Shown piece after piece: positions 43,110 through 53,990 of a stretch of 64,000 nucleotides of DNA. Source of the stretch: Talpa occidentalis (lineage: Eukaryota; Chordata; Mammalia; Eulipotyphla; Talpidae); contig NW_023601322.1 of assembly GCF_014898055.3 (NCBI RefSeq), forward strand, positions 74,366,740 through 74,430,739, read 5' to 3'. A model generated the notes under the pieces. That model made no database searches. It had not been told where the DNA came from and saw only the letters and a list, made by a program, of their open reading frames with translations. How positions within the stretch are numbered: the stretch's first letter is position 1; each line of letters begins with the position of its first letter. Both the position numbers and the translations under genes were made by a program.

Positions 43110-43599
43110 ATCATTAAAACCTGAAAAGGCCATGGAGGGCTCTGGACTCCCCTTTATGGGTCTCCTGAATCAATAGAGAAGCTGTCCTGTGCATTGCTGG
43201 AGCAACCACGACAAAAGCTATAAAAATGGTCAAGGAAATGTGTATTTATACAAAGAAATTTGTAGTAACATTATGGAATAGTAAAATAGAAACACAAATG
43301 ATGAAGTAAACTATGGTATGTCAATTTCATCTACTAGTAGGTAACCTTTGAAATAGTAGATAAGTGAAAGAAGTATTAATGAGCAATAAATAAAGATAAA
43401 CATAATTTGCAAGTTTTCATTGATTACAACTCCGTAAAACTGCTTTGTCAGCAAGGACTGAAAGGTCATCAAAATACTAATAGTTGTTACACTAAGAGGA
43501 AAAAGTTCTGCGTTTATTTTCCTATAACGTTATTTACTTGATAAAAACTATTTTAGAGATATGATTGGGGATTAAAAGGATGGAGGTTAGAATAGGGTG

Positions 43600-43720
43600 A
43601 AAAAAAGAGATATTATCATTTCTCATTTAGTCATCACAAAAATTTTGTGGCATCATGCCCAGTTGATTGATTAGAATCACTTCATAGAAAAGTTATTTGA
43701 CCTTAAATGATTATAGGGTT
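43600..43720 (+). repeat. MIR fragment
   Basis: TCATTTAGTCATCACAAAAA and TCATAGAAAAGTTATTTGAC match the MIR core, diverged. Confidence 0.4.
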
Positions 43721-44129
43721 AGTGAAAACCACAATTAGGAGTTTTTAGAAACCTGCTGCCAAATAAGAAGGCACTAATTGAGACAAAGATTTTAGGGCAA
43801 AATGATGAATGATAACCACTAATACAACTTTTCAACCTTATTCAAAGTCCTTTTTCTAAATTATATAATTAATATTTCTTTAAAAGATGGAGTATTGGTT
43901 GCTAATTTCTTTCTTTTCTAAAATAATGTGAGTTTTTAAAAAATGCCATGGTTGTTCACATCGTTTTAATCTCGATGACTGAGCCTTAAGCTTTTGCTCT
44001 ATTTTTTTTCTAGGAGTCCTGCCAAAGTTTTTTCTATTAATTTCAGACTCCCATCCCAGGGAATAGACTCCTTGAATTTGCAAAGTACTCAAATTAATGT
44101 GTTCAACCAGTGCAACCAAGTGCCTGCCT

Positions 44130-44290
44130 GTTTATTCATTTAGTTTATTCGACAAACATTAACTGAGTGCCCACAATACTCTGGTTCTGGAGGATAAAGA
44201 GAGCAATTACATAAAATCTTTATTTTCAAGGAGCTCACAGTCTAGTGGTGAACTAAAATGGTCCCAAGTACATGACATTTATAGGATGCA
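44130..44290 (+). repeat. L2 3' end
   Basis: GACAAACATTAACTGAGTGC and CAAGGAGCTCACAGTCTAGT are typical of the L2 3' region. Confidence 0.65.
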
Positions 44291-44344
44291 TCATCTTATT
44301 AATAATAACAGTAAATATGAACTCTTTTCAACTTGCAATGTTAT

Positions 44345-44900
44345 TTTAATCTTTTTATTTTAATAATTTTAGATTGACAGAAAAGTTGCAAGAATATTAT
44401 AAAGCTCCTATGTACCCTGAACCCAATTTCCTCTTTAGTTCACTTTACTATGATACTTTGTCACCATGAGGAACCAACTTGGTTCTCAGTTTGGGGGAGA
44501 TTGGGGGGGGGGTCCTTAGTTTTGATAACTGTCCTTTTTCTGGTCCTGGATCTCATTCAGGATACCACATCACATTTATTCATCATGTCTCCTCAGACTC
44601 CGCTGGGTTGTGACAGTTTCTCAGACTTGCTTTGTTTTGGAGAACTTGAGAGTTTTTAATGAGCACTGGTTAGGTATTTTTCTCTTCAATGTGGGTTTGT
44701 AGGATGTTTCTCTCATGGTTAGAGAGAGGTTATGGATTTAGAGGAAGATCACACATAAAATAGCATTCTCATCACATCGTATTAAGGGTACATGCTATTA
44801 ACTATAATTTGATGTCGACCTTGATCACCAGGCTGAGGTTTGCCAGGTTTCTCCAATGTAAAGTTACTTCTCTTAAAACTCCCTTTCCCTACTGAAATGT
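44345..44900. mobile_element. Old L1 3' UTR
   Basis: AGATTGACAGAAAAGTTGCA, TCCTATGTACCCTGAACCCA and the following text recur in diverged form at 54800-54960 and 63060-63230. This is an old L1 3' UTR in the same sense. Confidence 0.45.
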
Positions 44901-45119
44901 TTAAAATGAAGTCATCTTGTAACCCACACTTAAGGGGGATTATGCGCCACTTCCTTGAGGCTAGACTATTTATATAATTACTTGGAATTATTGGGCACAG
45001 GATATTACAATCTTTACATTAATAAAGCTCTTTCAAATATATTATTTTATGGTTCCTGCCCTGAGTTTGCATTCAGTTTGGGGGAATCAGAGGAAAAGTG
45101 AATGACTTATAACATTATA

Positions 45120-45690
45120 GGAAATATAATTTTGTCCACCCATATTCAGAGCAGCATTAGTCACAGTAGTCAAAATCTGGTAACAACCTAAGTGTCCATC
45201 AACAAATGAGTGATTAAACAAAATATGGTGTTTGTAAGTATATGTACCTATAAACACACAAATGGAATATATATATTTATACACAAATGGAATATATGTA
45301 TATAAACAAAAAGAATGTTTTTCAAACCTGAAAAGGGTGGAAATTCTGACATATGTTACAACTTGGCCGAACATTATGCTAAGTGAAATAAGCCAGTCAT
45401 AAAAGGATAATTACCATGTGATTTCACTTTTATTAGTTTCCTAGAATGGCCAATTCCATAGGAAGGGTAGAAGTGAGTTGTCAGGGGCTGGATGAATGGG
45501 CAATGAGGAGTTGTTCAACCAGAAGAATTTCAGTTTTGCAAGATGAAAAGAGTCCTGGAGATGGATCACATAATTTGTGAGGGTGTTGATGTTATTCACA
45601 GTGCACTTAAAAATGTTTAAGATGTTAAATTTTGTGTTTTCTGTATTTCACTACATGTGAATTTTTAAAAAAAAATAGAATTTTGAATAA
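45120..45690 (+). mobile_element. Old L1 3' end
   Basis: CAGAGCAGCATTAGTCACAG, AGTGTCCATCAACAAATGAG and ATGGATCACATAATTTGTGA fit the ORF2 end and 3' UTR, about 0.7 kb upstream of IL5. Confidence 0.6.
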
Positions 45691-45719
45691 GAGGGTTTTT
45701 TTTTTTAATATATATATAA

Positions 45720-46270
45720 CTAGGATAGAGACCCATAGGTTCATAGGCAATGCCATTTAGTAATGAGCTATTATTCATTGCCTGGCTTCAACCATTTTGG
45801 TTATGTTTTTGGTCACTGGAGACAGAAAGGATCCTAATCAAGATTCTTGTGAACACAGCTTGACCCAGGCAAGTGTGATGGTCTCTACTCTAATCACCAT
45901 CTACCCACCAGTATTTTCAATTCCTTTTAAGACACATCAATCTAGCTACAACTCTGATAGAGCTCAGTCAACCTGAAAATACATTCCCAATATTTATGTA
46001 CTATAGTGTAAAATTCTACTTAGTGGTTTATATTACACTTCTCCTTTTTACACACATTTTTCAAGAGGAAATTACATCTGATTTTAAGAAACGCAAACAT
46101 GAGGCAATGATGTATCGGCCCAAAGATTTTCTTTCGTGAAAAGAAAGTGTTTTTAAATGGGGAAAAGCAGGGATTTTTATTATTATTATAAGATAAAAAG
46201 TGAAATTATATTTTAAGATACAATGCGTTGGAAACATTTAGTTTCATGATCTGCCATTATTAAGCAATCT
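45720..46270 (+). promoter_or_regulatory. IL5 upstream region, apparently unique sequence
   Basis: Repeat-poor DNA directly upstream of the IL5 proximal promoter. NFAT-like GGAAA sites and a TTATTATTATTATAAGATAA segment are visible. Specific enhancer function cannot be read from sequence. Confidence 0.4.
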
Positions 46271-46318
46271 CTATCTGATTGTTAGAAATTATTCATTTCC
46301 TCAGAGACAGAATAAATT
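46271..46318 (+). promoter_or_regulatory. IL5 proximal promoter: GATA site, CLE0 element, TATA-like box
   Basis: CTATCT (46271-46276) is a reverse GATA site at the position where GATA3 binds the IL5 promoter in Th2 cells. ATTATTCATTTCCTCAGAGA (46289-46308) matches the conserved lymphokine element CLE0, which binds AP-1/NFAT-type factors. AATAAATT (46311-46318) is the TATA-like element of this gene. The spacing to the start codon (about 65 bp) is as expected. Known family regulation is T-cell activation combined with GATA3. The sites are seen; the function is taken from the known gene. Confidence 0.8.
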
Positions 46319-46381
46319 GGGGATACAATCTTGTACTATGCACTTTCTTTGCCTAAAGCAAACGCCGAGCATTTCAGAGCC

Positions 46382-46525
46382 ATGAGAGTGCTTCTGTACT
46401 TGAGCTTGCTAGCTATCGAAGCTGCCATGCTCTGTGCCAGTCCTGTAGAAAGTAACATGAATAGACTGGTGGCAGAGACCTTGACACTGCTCTCTACTCA
46501 TCAAACGCTGCTGATAGGCAATGGG
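46382..46525 (+). CDS. IL5: IL5 coding exon 1
   Basis: This exon has 144 nt encoding residues 1-48: the hydrophobic signal peptide, then [20 protein letters not shown] (residues 20-39) leading into helix A and ending IGNG. The donor is GTAATT. An upstream in-frame ATG at 46331 lies near the promoter and would add 17 residues that do not resemble IL5, so the ATG at 46382 is preferred. The 5' UTR is probably about 44 nt by comparison with the known gene. Confidence 0.96.
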
Positions 46526-48366
46526 GTAATTTTCCTTTTGATTTCTACAGTTTTCTAAATGCCTAGGTAATCATTTGTGGTGGTTAATTTTTAAAGATCT
46601 GTAATTAGTGGTGAAATTATGACAGCAATAATAATATATAATTGATAGCCCTATCACTAGCAATTATTATGTAATTAACTTATGAATTCTAGAGTGTTTT
46701 GAAAATGAATACATTTCCTTTTCTTTTCAGACCCTGATGATTCCTATTCCTGAACACAAAAATGTAAGTGACCACATGATTCAGTAAAATGATTGCATAA
46801 ATAAGTTTATTGTAAGCAATACATTACTTGTCATTAGAACTAGTTAATTTTCTCTATTTTGTTTTTAAGGGTGCTAATATAATTGTATGCACATATAAAT
46901 ATTAGGGATAACTTTATAAAAAATAGAATACATTAAAAAATAAATTAGGCTCTTTGTAAAATTGTCAGTTCTCAATCTCCAAGAGCCTTAAGCAAGGCAT
47001 TCTTCCCAGAATTCCAAAGGGTGAGAGGTGCCTCCTAGACTCTGTTCAACTCTAACTACTGTCTACATTACTTTAATGTCTTTTTGAAACTCTTGGTAAC
47101 TTAGGGTTATATTTTTAGAATCATGGTCAGCAGGTATTAACATATACAATGAATACCCTATATTTACAATAATTTCCACATATTTACTTTTTTGTTTTAT
47201 AATTTTTTAATATTTTATTTGATATAATTCTTACATAATTTTTCATTTTTGCACAATGTATGCATTTTCATTTTGGTTATATTCCCCATACAATCACAAC
47301 CCCCCCTTATTTTGACTCTAATCCTTCCTCTCCCTGGCCCCCCCCCCCAAGTAGTGTGTCTCTGGTTCATAGTTGCTTATTGATTTTGATTTTTACTTTA
47401 TTATAATTAGTATTTTTCCTGGTCCCTTATTTAGGTTTTCTAAATTCCTGCTATGAGTGACACCCTCTAGTATTTTTCTTTTTCTTTCTGCCTTATTTTG
47501 CTGAGCATGATTCCTTCTAGCTCCATCCATGTTGCTGCAAACTGTATGAGCTTATCTTTTTTGATTGCTGAGTAATATTCCATGGTGTATATGTACCACA
47601 TGTTCTTGATATTTAAATAATTATGATGAGAAAATGGACTTGCATATGTTTAGAATATGTCATGGTCACATTAAGATATTAAATACATGACTTCATTAGT
47701 CTAAATAGAATAAAATTACCAATTAGAACTAGAAAACACTGATGAATGGTTTACTCAAGGAATAATGTAGTTGATTCCACTTCCTAAACATTTTATTTTT
47801 GGTTAAGTAATTAATATATATAATTTATAAAATGCCTCATTAATCAAATAAACTTCACCCACTTTTTGGATTTTCTTCTCAGTATGAGGTGGTTTGCTAC
47901 TTGGAAAAGGAGCAAATTTAAAAACTCTTTGAAGAAAGAAACTCATAAATACCACAAAACAAAGCCTAACATTTGGGATCAAAATTTATACCTTCCTTTA
48001 GTTATTGATATTTTAAAAATCTTCCTTATTTAGCACCAACTATGCATTGAAGAAGTTTTTCAGGGGATAGACACATTGAAGAATCAAACTGTGCAAGGAG
48101 ATGCCGTGGAAAAACTATTCAAAAACTTGTCTTCAATAAAAAAACACATAGACATCCAAAAAGTAAGTTAAAACATTTAGTGGAAACTCATGTATATTTG
48201 TCTGGCTGTGCCTATTTTTATAAGAATCAATAGTTTCCTACAATATTAATTGTCTTTTTCTTCACAGAAAAAGTGTGCAGGAGAAAGATGGAGAACACAG
48301 CAATTCCTCGACTACCTGCAAGAATTTCTTGGTGTAATAAACACTGAGTGGACAATGGAAAGTTGA
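46382..48366 (+). CDS. IL5: Interleukin-5 (eosinophil differentiation factor), complete gene
   Basis: IL5 is a secreted disulfide-linked homodimeric four-helix cytokine. It signals through IL5RA and the common beta chain to drive eosinophil growth and survival. The coding exons are 46382-46525, 46731-46763, 48034-48162 and 48268-48366, total 405 nt, giving 134 residues plus stop, the same length as human IL5. The signal peptide is about residues 1-19 ([19 protein letters not shown]). Interchain cysteines C63 and C105 are present. N-glycosylation sequons are N47-G-T, N76-Q-T and N90-L-S. The C-terminal TEW with E129, important for receptor contact in human IL5, is conserved. The CD-loop segment reads GERWR, where human has EERRR. 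All splice sites are GT/AG and no break is seen. Confidence 0.97.
46731..46763 (+). CDS. IL5: IL5 coding exon 2
   Basis: This 33-nt exon encodes [11 protein letters not shown] (residues 49-59). The acceptor is TTCTTTTCAG and the donor GTAAGT. It supplies the threonine that completes the N47-G-T sequon. The small exon size is the same as in other mammals. Confidence 0.95.
46764..47199 (+). other. IL5 intron 2, left part
   Basis: Unique intron DNA without recognised element. Confidence 0.5.
47204..47610 (-). mobile_element. Young 5'-truncated L1 3' end in IL5 intron 2
   Basis: It is nearly identical to the 3' UTR and ORF2 end of the L1 at 15745-16150 (CATTTTTGCACAATGTATGC, AGCTCCATCCATGTTGCTGC). 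Flanks may share ATATTTA. Confidence 0.8.
48034..48162 (+). CDS. IL5: IL5 coding exon 3
   Basis: This 129-nt exon encodes residues 60-102, starting [20 protein letters not shown] and ending [11 protein letters not shown]. It contains helices B and C and cysteine C63. The acceptor is CCTTATTTAG and the donor GTAAGT. Confidence 0.96.
48268..48366 (+). CDS. IL5: IL5 coding exon 4 with stop codon
   Basis: This exon has 99 nt including TGA at 48364-48366. It encodes [20 protein letters not shown] (residues 103-122) and then [12 protein letters not shown]. It contains C105, helix D and the receptor-contact glutamate E129. The acceptor is TTTTCTTCACAG. Confidence 0.96.
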   Translation, partial: KKCAGERWRTQQFLDYLQEFLGVINTEWTMES

Positions 48367-48780
48367 GACTAAACTGGCTATTGTTATCAAAAGATTTTGG
48401 AGGAGGAAGATATTTTATTGTTATGACAATGAGGGTCAACAAAGGGTGGCACCTTCATGTTCAATGTAATTAAACTTTGGAGGCAAAGTAAAGAATTTGG
48501 GGCATACTGCTACATTACCATGTCACACAGGCAGAAAGCAATAATAATAATAATAATAATATTAAAAATTTGAGATAAATTTTAGATATCAGAATCATTG
48601 AAATATTTTTCCTCCAGTTGACTCCAGGCAAAATAGATACTTATTTTTCTCTTATTTAATGTAACATTCTATAAAGTGTCTGTTAACTTAATATTATTTA
48701 TGGAATAATACAGAATTTGGTAATTTAATATTTATTTCATATTAAGCTATCCTCCAATAAAAAAAACTAGACAATTCTGC
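48367..48780 (+). promoter_or_regulatory. IL5 3' UTR with AU-rich elements and polyadenylation signal
   Basis: AATAAA at 48756-48761 is the likely polyadenylation signal. ATTTA motifs occur at 48654-48658, 48696-48700, 48723-48727 and 48730-48734, the kind of AU-rich element that destabilises cytokine mRNAs. A (TAA)n microsatellite sits at about 48540-48562. The cleavage site is inferred to lie about 15-25 nt after the signal. Confidence 0.8.
48540..48562. repeat. (TAA)n microsatellite in the IL5 3' UTR
   Basis: About seven TAA units, between the stop codon and the ATTTA cluster. Confidence 0.85.
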
Positions 48781-49530
48781 ACCAAGTTGTTGATGGTCTC
48801 TGTCTTACTCCTGAGCTTGGAGGGAGGGTCTGCTGGTGTGATGACTGAGCATTCCCATTTTCCTGGTGGCAGAAGTCACAGGGTTGAAAGGCACACATGA
48901 GCAGAAGTCATCCAAGAGGTCTTAGCGGTGTTGTGGGTAAGAGGGACCTTTAAAGGCAGGGTCCAAGCCTGATTCCCATTCCTTGGTGTACCCAGGACCT
49001 AGGGTGTTGTAGGCTAAGTGTTGGGTGACCAATGAATGAATGAATGCAGAGGCCTTCCAGGACACATCATAGAATCAAAATGAGTTTCTAGGCTTTCTGG
49101 GAGGACAGCAGGCTAGTAATGCTTAAGTAGGTCTCTTCTCGGCCTATGAGAAGAATCTGGCAACCAGTCCTACTCAATACCTGCTAGAAGAGGGAGTCAA
49201 GAACCCTCGTTGTGGAGTCCAGAGCACTGTAGCCTCACTGTATCAACATTGTGGCAATAACAAAAGGGGCAGAGAAGTGCTGGTAGGCAATTATCTTTAG
49301 AAGGCTGGGTTCTAGAAAGGTCCATCATCCCGTATTCCCAGAGACAGAGCAGCATTAGCAGAGTATAACACACTTCAATCTGTCTCCTTATGACTATCAG
49401 AACCATAATTGGAAGTTCCTCTGCTTCAGAAAATTTCTCAACAATCCAGGAAATATTCTTCAAAATGTTTTTTAAATCTGAGATAGATCTGGAGGAGACA
49501 CAGTAGCAACATTCAGCTGTGCTGACTCAG
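48781..49530. other. IL5 downstream intergenic DNA with an L2 3' fragment
   Basis: CCAGGACCTAGGGTGTTGTA followed by (AATG)n at about 48950-49050 is L2-like. The rest is unrecognised. Confidence 0.4.
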
Positions 49531-49534
49531 GCTT

Positions 49535-50100
49535 CCTTCAATAAATGTTTACTGATCATAGGCTTGATGCTGTGCACTAGGAAACGGCTGTAGACATGCG
49601 CGAAGGGCCTTACAAATGGGAGCCATCACCTGGGTGTCTGCAAGGAATGTGTGTGTCGGGATCAACTGCTAGTGTGAAGCAACCACCCCTACTGAGCATA
49701 GGAGAAGGAACAGAACAGTTACACTTGCAGGTGGGAGAAGGCAAATTCTATGTAAGAAGATACATTTTCCTTCTGGCACCAATCCAGGGAGGATGATCAG
49801 ACTCTGCTGTGATCAAGGCCTCTAACATGTGACCCCACCAAGCGGCAAGAGCTGGAGCTCAACTGGTAAAGGAGGAAGATGGGTCAGCAGCACCATGCTC
49901 ACTGTCCTAGAAACTGACAGGAAACAGGAAACTCAATTTGCAGACTGAGTATTATTTTCATTCAACTCAGCCAGAATTCACTGGGCTTTGGTATCTTCCG
50001 GGGCTGTTTTAGAGAATAGGATCCATCAGTGAATTAGACAAAATCCCCTGCTCTTGTTGGCTTATATTCTCATTCAGAAAATATCACTCTCCCATTCTTT
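49535..50100 (+). repeat. L2-like fragments
   Basis: CAATAAATGTTTACTGATCA and the stretch CAGTGAATTAGACAAAATCC with GCTCTTGTTGGCTTATATTC recall L2 3' ends. Fragmentary. Confidence 0.4.
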
Positions 50101-51430
50101 ATCATGGTCCAATAGAGTAAATCTGGATTTAAGACTGGAATGTTCTATCTGAAGTCCCATTAATGAAGTCATGGCAATCTGCCAGGTCCAGACAAGCTGG
50201 ATGCAATGAACTAAGAAGGAACATTGTTGATATACCAAGGCTTTTTAAAGCACTAATGATGATCCTTGACCTGATTCCACTTTCCCTTAGTAACAAAGGC
50301 ATCCTGATGATCCCCGGCCAGAGGCAGTGGGAGTCCCACAAATCATGTCAACTGTCTCCTCATCCACACCTGACCACTGTGGGGGTCCAGAACCCAGAGC
50401 ATTTGTGGAGAGGGATCTGGCAGGCTCCACAGAAGGAGTATTTCCATGAGTATTGCTTTTCCTCTTAAAAGCATATATCAACAAGATAGTATATATTTAT
50501 ATATTCTCACTCCATCTTAGTGATGGTCACTGCTGTTGTCCAGTGGGAAGAGCCAATGTGAACTATTAGAGTAGAGTTTGGAGGAACAAAGAGCGACCTC
50601 CCAGAGAACACTTCAACTTAATTGCATCTAAAACCAAAGTCACTCTCTGTCAATCATTCTCACCCCTAAAACCTATGGCCATTATTGCTCATGATCGTTC
50701 TTTCTCTTCTTCCTTTGAGGTTCCCTATTTTGGCTAATATAATCATGACAACTTCCCCATCATTTTTCTGGCTGACTCTCTGCCTTTTACTTTCTGTGCC
50801 CTTTTAACCTAGTCTCTGAAACTTCTTTCTGATCCCCCACCCCTACCCAACTGCCTCAGGTGAGGCTCTTACCTCTCACTCAACCTCAGTCATCACCAGC
50901 TGCCTGTGTAAGGCTCTCCCCATGCCAGTGGAGTAGGGGCTGTTGATAAAATACACTTGTGCCCACTTATCATTACTGGGCACAAAAATCTCTGGCTCCC
51001 AACTATGTCTGGTCCAGACTCCTTCACAGGTTATACTGCTGCTGTCTTGTCAACCACAAATACAAACCTCTCTCATAAAGTTGTTTGCAGTGTAAAACAT
51101 TTAAAACAATACTTCCCTGTCTACTTAACCATGGATATAGTTGCTTTGTCATATAGCATGCGGCACACCCCTTTAGTTCACACTCAGAAACTGTCCAATT
51201 GTCCTCTGTGATCTTTGACATGCTACCAACTATATTTGGAGTGAATCTATAGACTTTCTCCATTGAGCTCCCTCCATCACTTTGTTTAAAATGCTTTGTG
51301 TTTGGGAGACATGCATATAATATTTTTCCCAAACAGATATAGATAGAAAAGCATAGCTTTGAAAGGTACACACATTCTATGAAGAAGTTCTGCATGGGAC
51401 ACATTAAGTAGGAAGGGGTCCTATTGGGAA
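50100..51430. other. Intergenic DNA, unassigned
   Basis: Several short open frames on both strands show no recognisable protein. No RNA gene is recognised. Confidence 0.4.
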
Positions 51431-51780
51431 TGCCAGCTCTTATTCCCAGAACACCCCAAGAATTTTCACGCCTCTGTGCCTTTGCTCACAATGTCTCAGT
51501 ACATGTCTTTTCCCACGTGATTGTCCTTTAGATGTTATCATTCATCCATCTCTTAGCTCTCACAGTCCAGCTCAAATGCTTGGTTCCTGATTCCCTGCCT
51601 AGCCCAGCAGTTTTAGCTGCCTCCTTCTCAGTGGCTGGTGTACATGGAACATTCCTCTCTCAGAGCTCTTGTTTTCGCCTGGCATTTTTAGATCCATCTT
51701 ACACATCCTTGTATGTCTATCAGTCAAGATAGTCTAGGTGATGCCCCATTTACACTTCAGGGGGACACAGCACATGTTTG
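51430..51780. repeat. L2-like fragment
   Basis: ACGCCTCTGTGCCTTTGCTC and CAGTCCAGCTCAAATGCTTG are typical of an old L2-type repeat. Orientation is not certain. Confidence 0.45.
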
Positions 51781-52070
51781 TTTCTTAATCACACTAGAGT
51801 GAACTGTGGGGTGATTCTGGCCAATGCTCAGAGCAGCTACCTTCTCTGTGTTGGCTCAAGGCTCCAGGATGCTTCCAATTTATGACTCCATATGAACAAC
51901 TGCTTGTGCAAATGTCTCAGCAGACAACAGGAATCATGGAGAATGATATAATCCATTTTTACATACTGCCACTCACATCACATTACTCAAGTCATGACTA
52001 ACTTAAAGAAGCAGGGGAAATACAATTCCCCTATAAGCCCAGAAAGAGAGGAGAATCAGAAATACTGGAA

Positions 52071-52336
52071 AGGGGACTCCCCAGTGGCGCAGCGGGTTGA
52101 GCGCAGCGCTGTGAAGCTGTCCGCAGCCTCTGCAGCACTGATTCGATTTCTGGCCCAGCCAGGGAGAAACCCACATGGCGCGCAGACCTTTCCTGCCTTG
52201 CCCACTGCTCCCCTCAGCAGTGTCTTCAGTCTGTCTGCCTGTTTTGCTCTCAGCTCTGTCTCTGGTGAATTCTCTTACTGTCTTGTGCCTCTGACCTGTA
52301 CCCCAGTTCTTTTATAAATAAAATCTTTAAAAAAAA
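52071..52336 (+). mobile_element. tRNA-derived SINE, subfamily B
   Basis: GGTTGAGCGCAGCGCTGTGA head type. Flanked by AAATACTGGA (52060-52069 and 52337-52346). Confidence 0.92.
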
Positions 52337-52439
52337 AAATACTGGAGAGTAGCACTGACACCTAACACAATAGACCCTCAACAAAGTGCTACAGTATTCC
52401 AGCATTCTGCTGAGGGAGGGGGCCAGATACTGTTTATAG

Positions 52440-52640
52440 ACCACCTACTATGGCCTGTACAGATCGTTCTCAATTCATTCTCATCACAAGCCAGTGCAAG
52501 AGAGTTTTATTCTTTTTACATAACATGGAGTCAGGGGCTCAGAGAGTTTAAATTATTGACCAAGATCATAGAGCTGATATGTGATTACAGGTGGTATTCA
52601 AATCTTGATATATCTCTATCTAAACCTCCCAAAATTTCTG
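52440..52640 (+). repeat. MIR
   Basis: ACCACCTACTATGGCCTGTA, ACATGGAGTCAGGGGCTCAG and ATTGACCAAGATCATAGAGC follow the MIR core in order. Confidence 0.65.
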
Positions 52641-53640
52641 AGAAAGTCCAATCTCTTGATCTTAAGAAATAAGTGAAGTAAGATGGCTAAACAGCACATT
52701 CAAACTGGTTGTTTATGGCCCTTACCACAGTTAGAGGCACCCTTAAGAGTCTGCAGAGGAAGAAAAGGTGGAAAGCAGGGGAGGGGGCAGATACATTGTC
52801 CTTCTGTATAAAATTCTGTCATTGCTGCCTATTTTTGCATTATTTTGCAGGTTAGAGGAGACACAGATGTGTTTCTTTGGTTTTAATCTTGTCTATCAGT
52901 TTACTGGATTGTGAGGCCTGTTTTCTTGCATCAGTTCATCTGACCCAGTAAGTAAAAAGAAGCAGCTAATCCAGGTCAATAAGACTAGACCTGCAGAGGC
53001 AATTCACCCATAACCACTGCATTCACATTTTACTTAACTCTGTAGCCAGTGCTGTGGTTATTACCAAGAACCAACAGAGCTTGTTCTCCTTGAGAACAGA
53101 CCATGCCCCTTTCTGAAATAAGCCAGAAAGAGCCCACATAATCAACTCCTTCGAAGCAAAACACTGAGGACTGTCTCCCATAAACTGGCCTACTCTTATG
53201 TCATCCTCTAAATCCCAGTCATCCCAAACCAGCAACAAAGTGATGTACCACAGATATTTAGGCAACCTGGGCAGGTGCTTGTTAAGCAATCTTCCTCCAA
53301 ACACTTTTGCACAAATTCAAGGACACGAGCCAAAAATTTCCATGTGACTAGACACCACTGAGCAGAGAAATCAATGCTCAGTACTTTGAAATAGCCCTAC
53401 TTCCTTCCTGTATCTTAGTACAATGCAGAATTTGCTCACAGGCAAGACCAGCCCAGGCCCTGGCAACCATGCACCAGGAGGACATGGCTCAGGTGCTCCT
53501 GAAATTGGAATGAACAGAGATGGAGCTGTGTTAGTTGGTCACTTTCACATGGGACAGGCCCCATCCCTCACCAGTGTTGTTTAACCACAAAACATTGCAG
53601 GGCTTTCAAAGAGCACATTTCCCCCAAGCCCAGTCCAGTC
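52640..53640. other. Intergenic DNA, unassigned
   Basis: No gene or recognised element is seen. Confidence 0.4.
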
Positions 53641-53990
53641 CCTCTCTGCTGGCAAACTATTAATTTGCTAGAACTTCCATGATAAGACACACAGGTTGGG
53701 TAGCTTAAATAGCAGAAAGTTATCTTTCCCCAATTCCAGAGCTGGAAGCCCAAGATCCAGGTTTTGGCAGGGTTGACTTCCTCTGAGACTTCGCTTGCAG
53801 GTGGCTGTCTTCTCCTTGCGTCCTCACATGGCCTTCCTTCTGTGTGCACATCCTTGGTCTCCTCTCTTCTTAAAAGGATACTAAGATTGGATCAGGGGCC
53901 ATATTGGAGGCCTCATTGTAACTCACCTCTTTAAAATCCCTCTTTCCAAATACAGTCACAGTTTGAGGTGCTGGGGATTAAGGGTTTAAA
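53640..53990. repeat. Old mammalian-wide interspersed repeat, family uncertain
   Basis: CCCAAGATCCAGGTTTTGGC, TTGCGTCCTCACATGGCCTT and CAAATACAGTCACAGTTTGA form a familiar mammalian repeat chain. I cannot name the family with confidence. Confidence 0.4.

Larger units (their letters stand above)
41820..43213 (+). mobile_element. LTR, family C, interrupted by an LTR-D and two nested SINEs
   Basis: The 5' part TGTAGGGTACGTTATGGTCA (41820-42051), the middle part 42452-42563 and the end 43110 to about 43213 flank the inserts. The right border is approximate (ends near ACCACGACA) and no clear target duplication was found. Confidence 0.7.

Noticed and set aside
46331..46381. Upstream in-frame ATG as the IL5 start
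   Set aside because: It overlaps the TATA-like box region and would put 17 unrelated residues before the known signal peptide.
53640..53990. Conserved-looking segment as an IRF1-IL5 enhancer
   Set aside because: It looks familiar because it is an old mammalian interspersed repeat; nothing in the sequence shows enhancer function.
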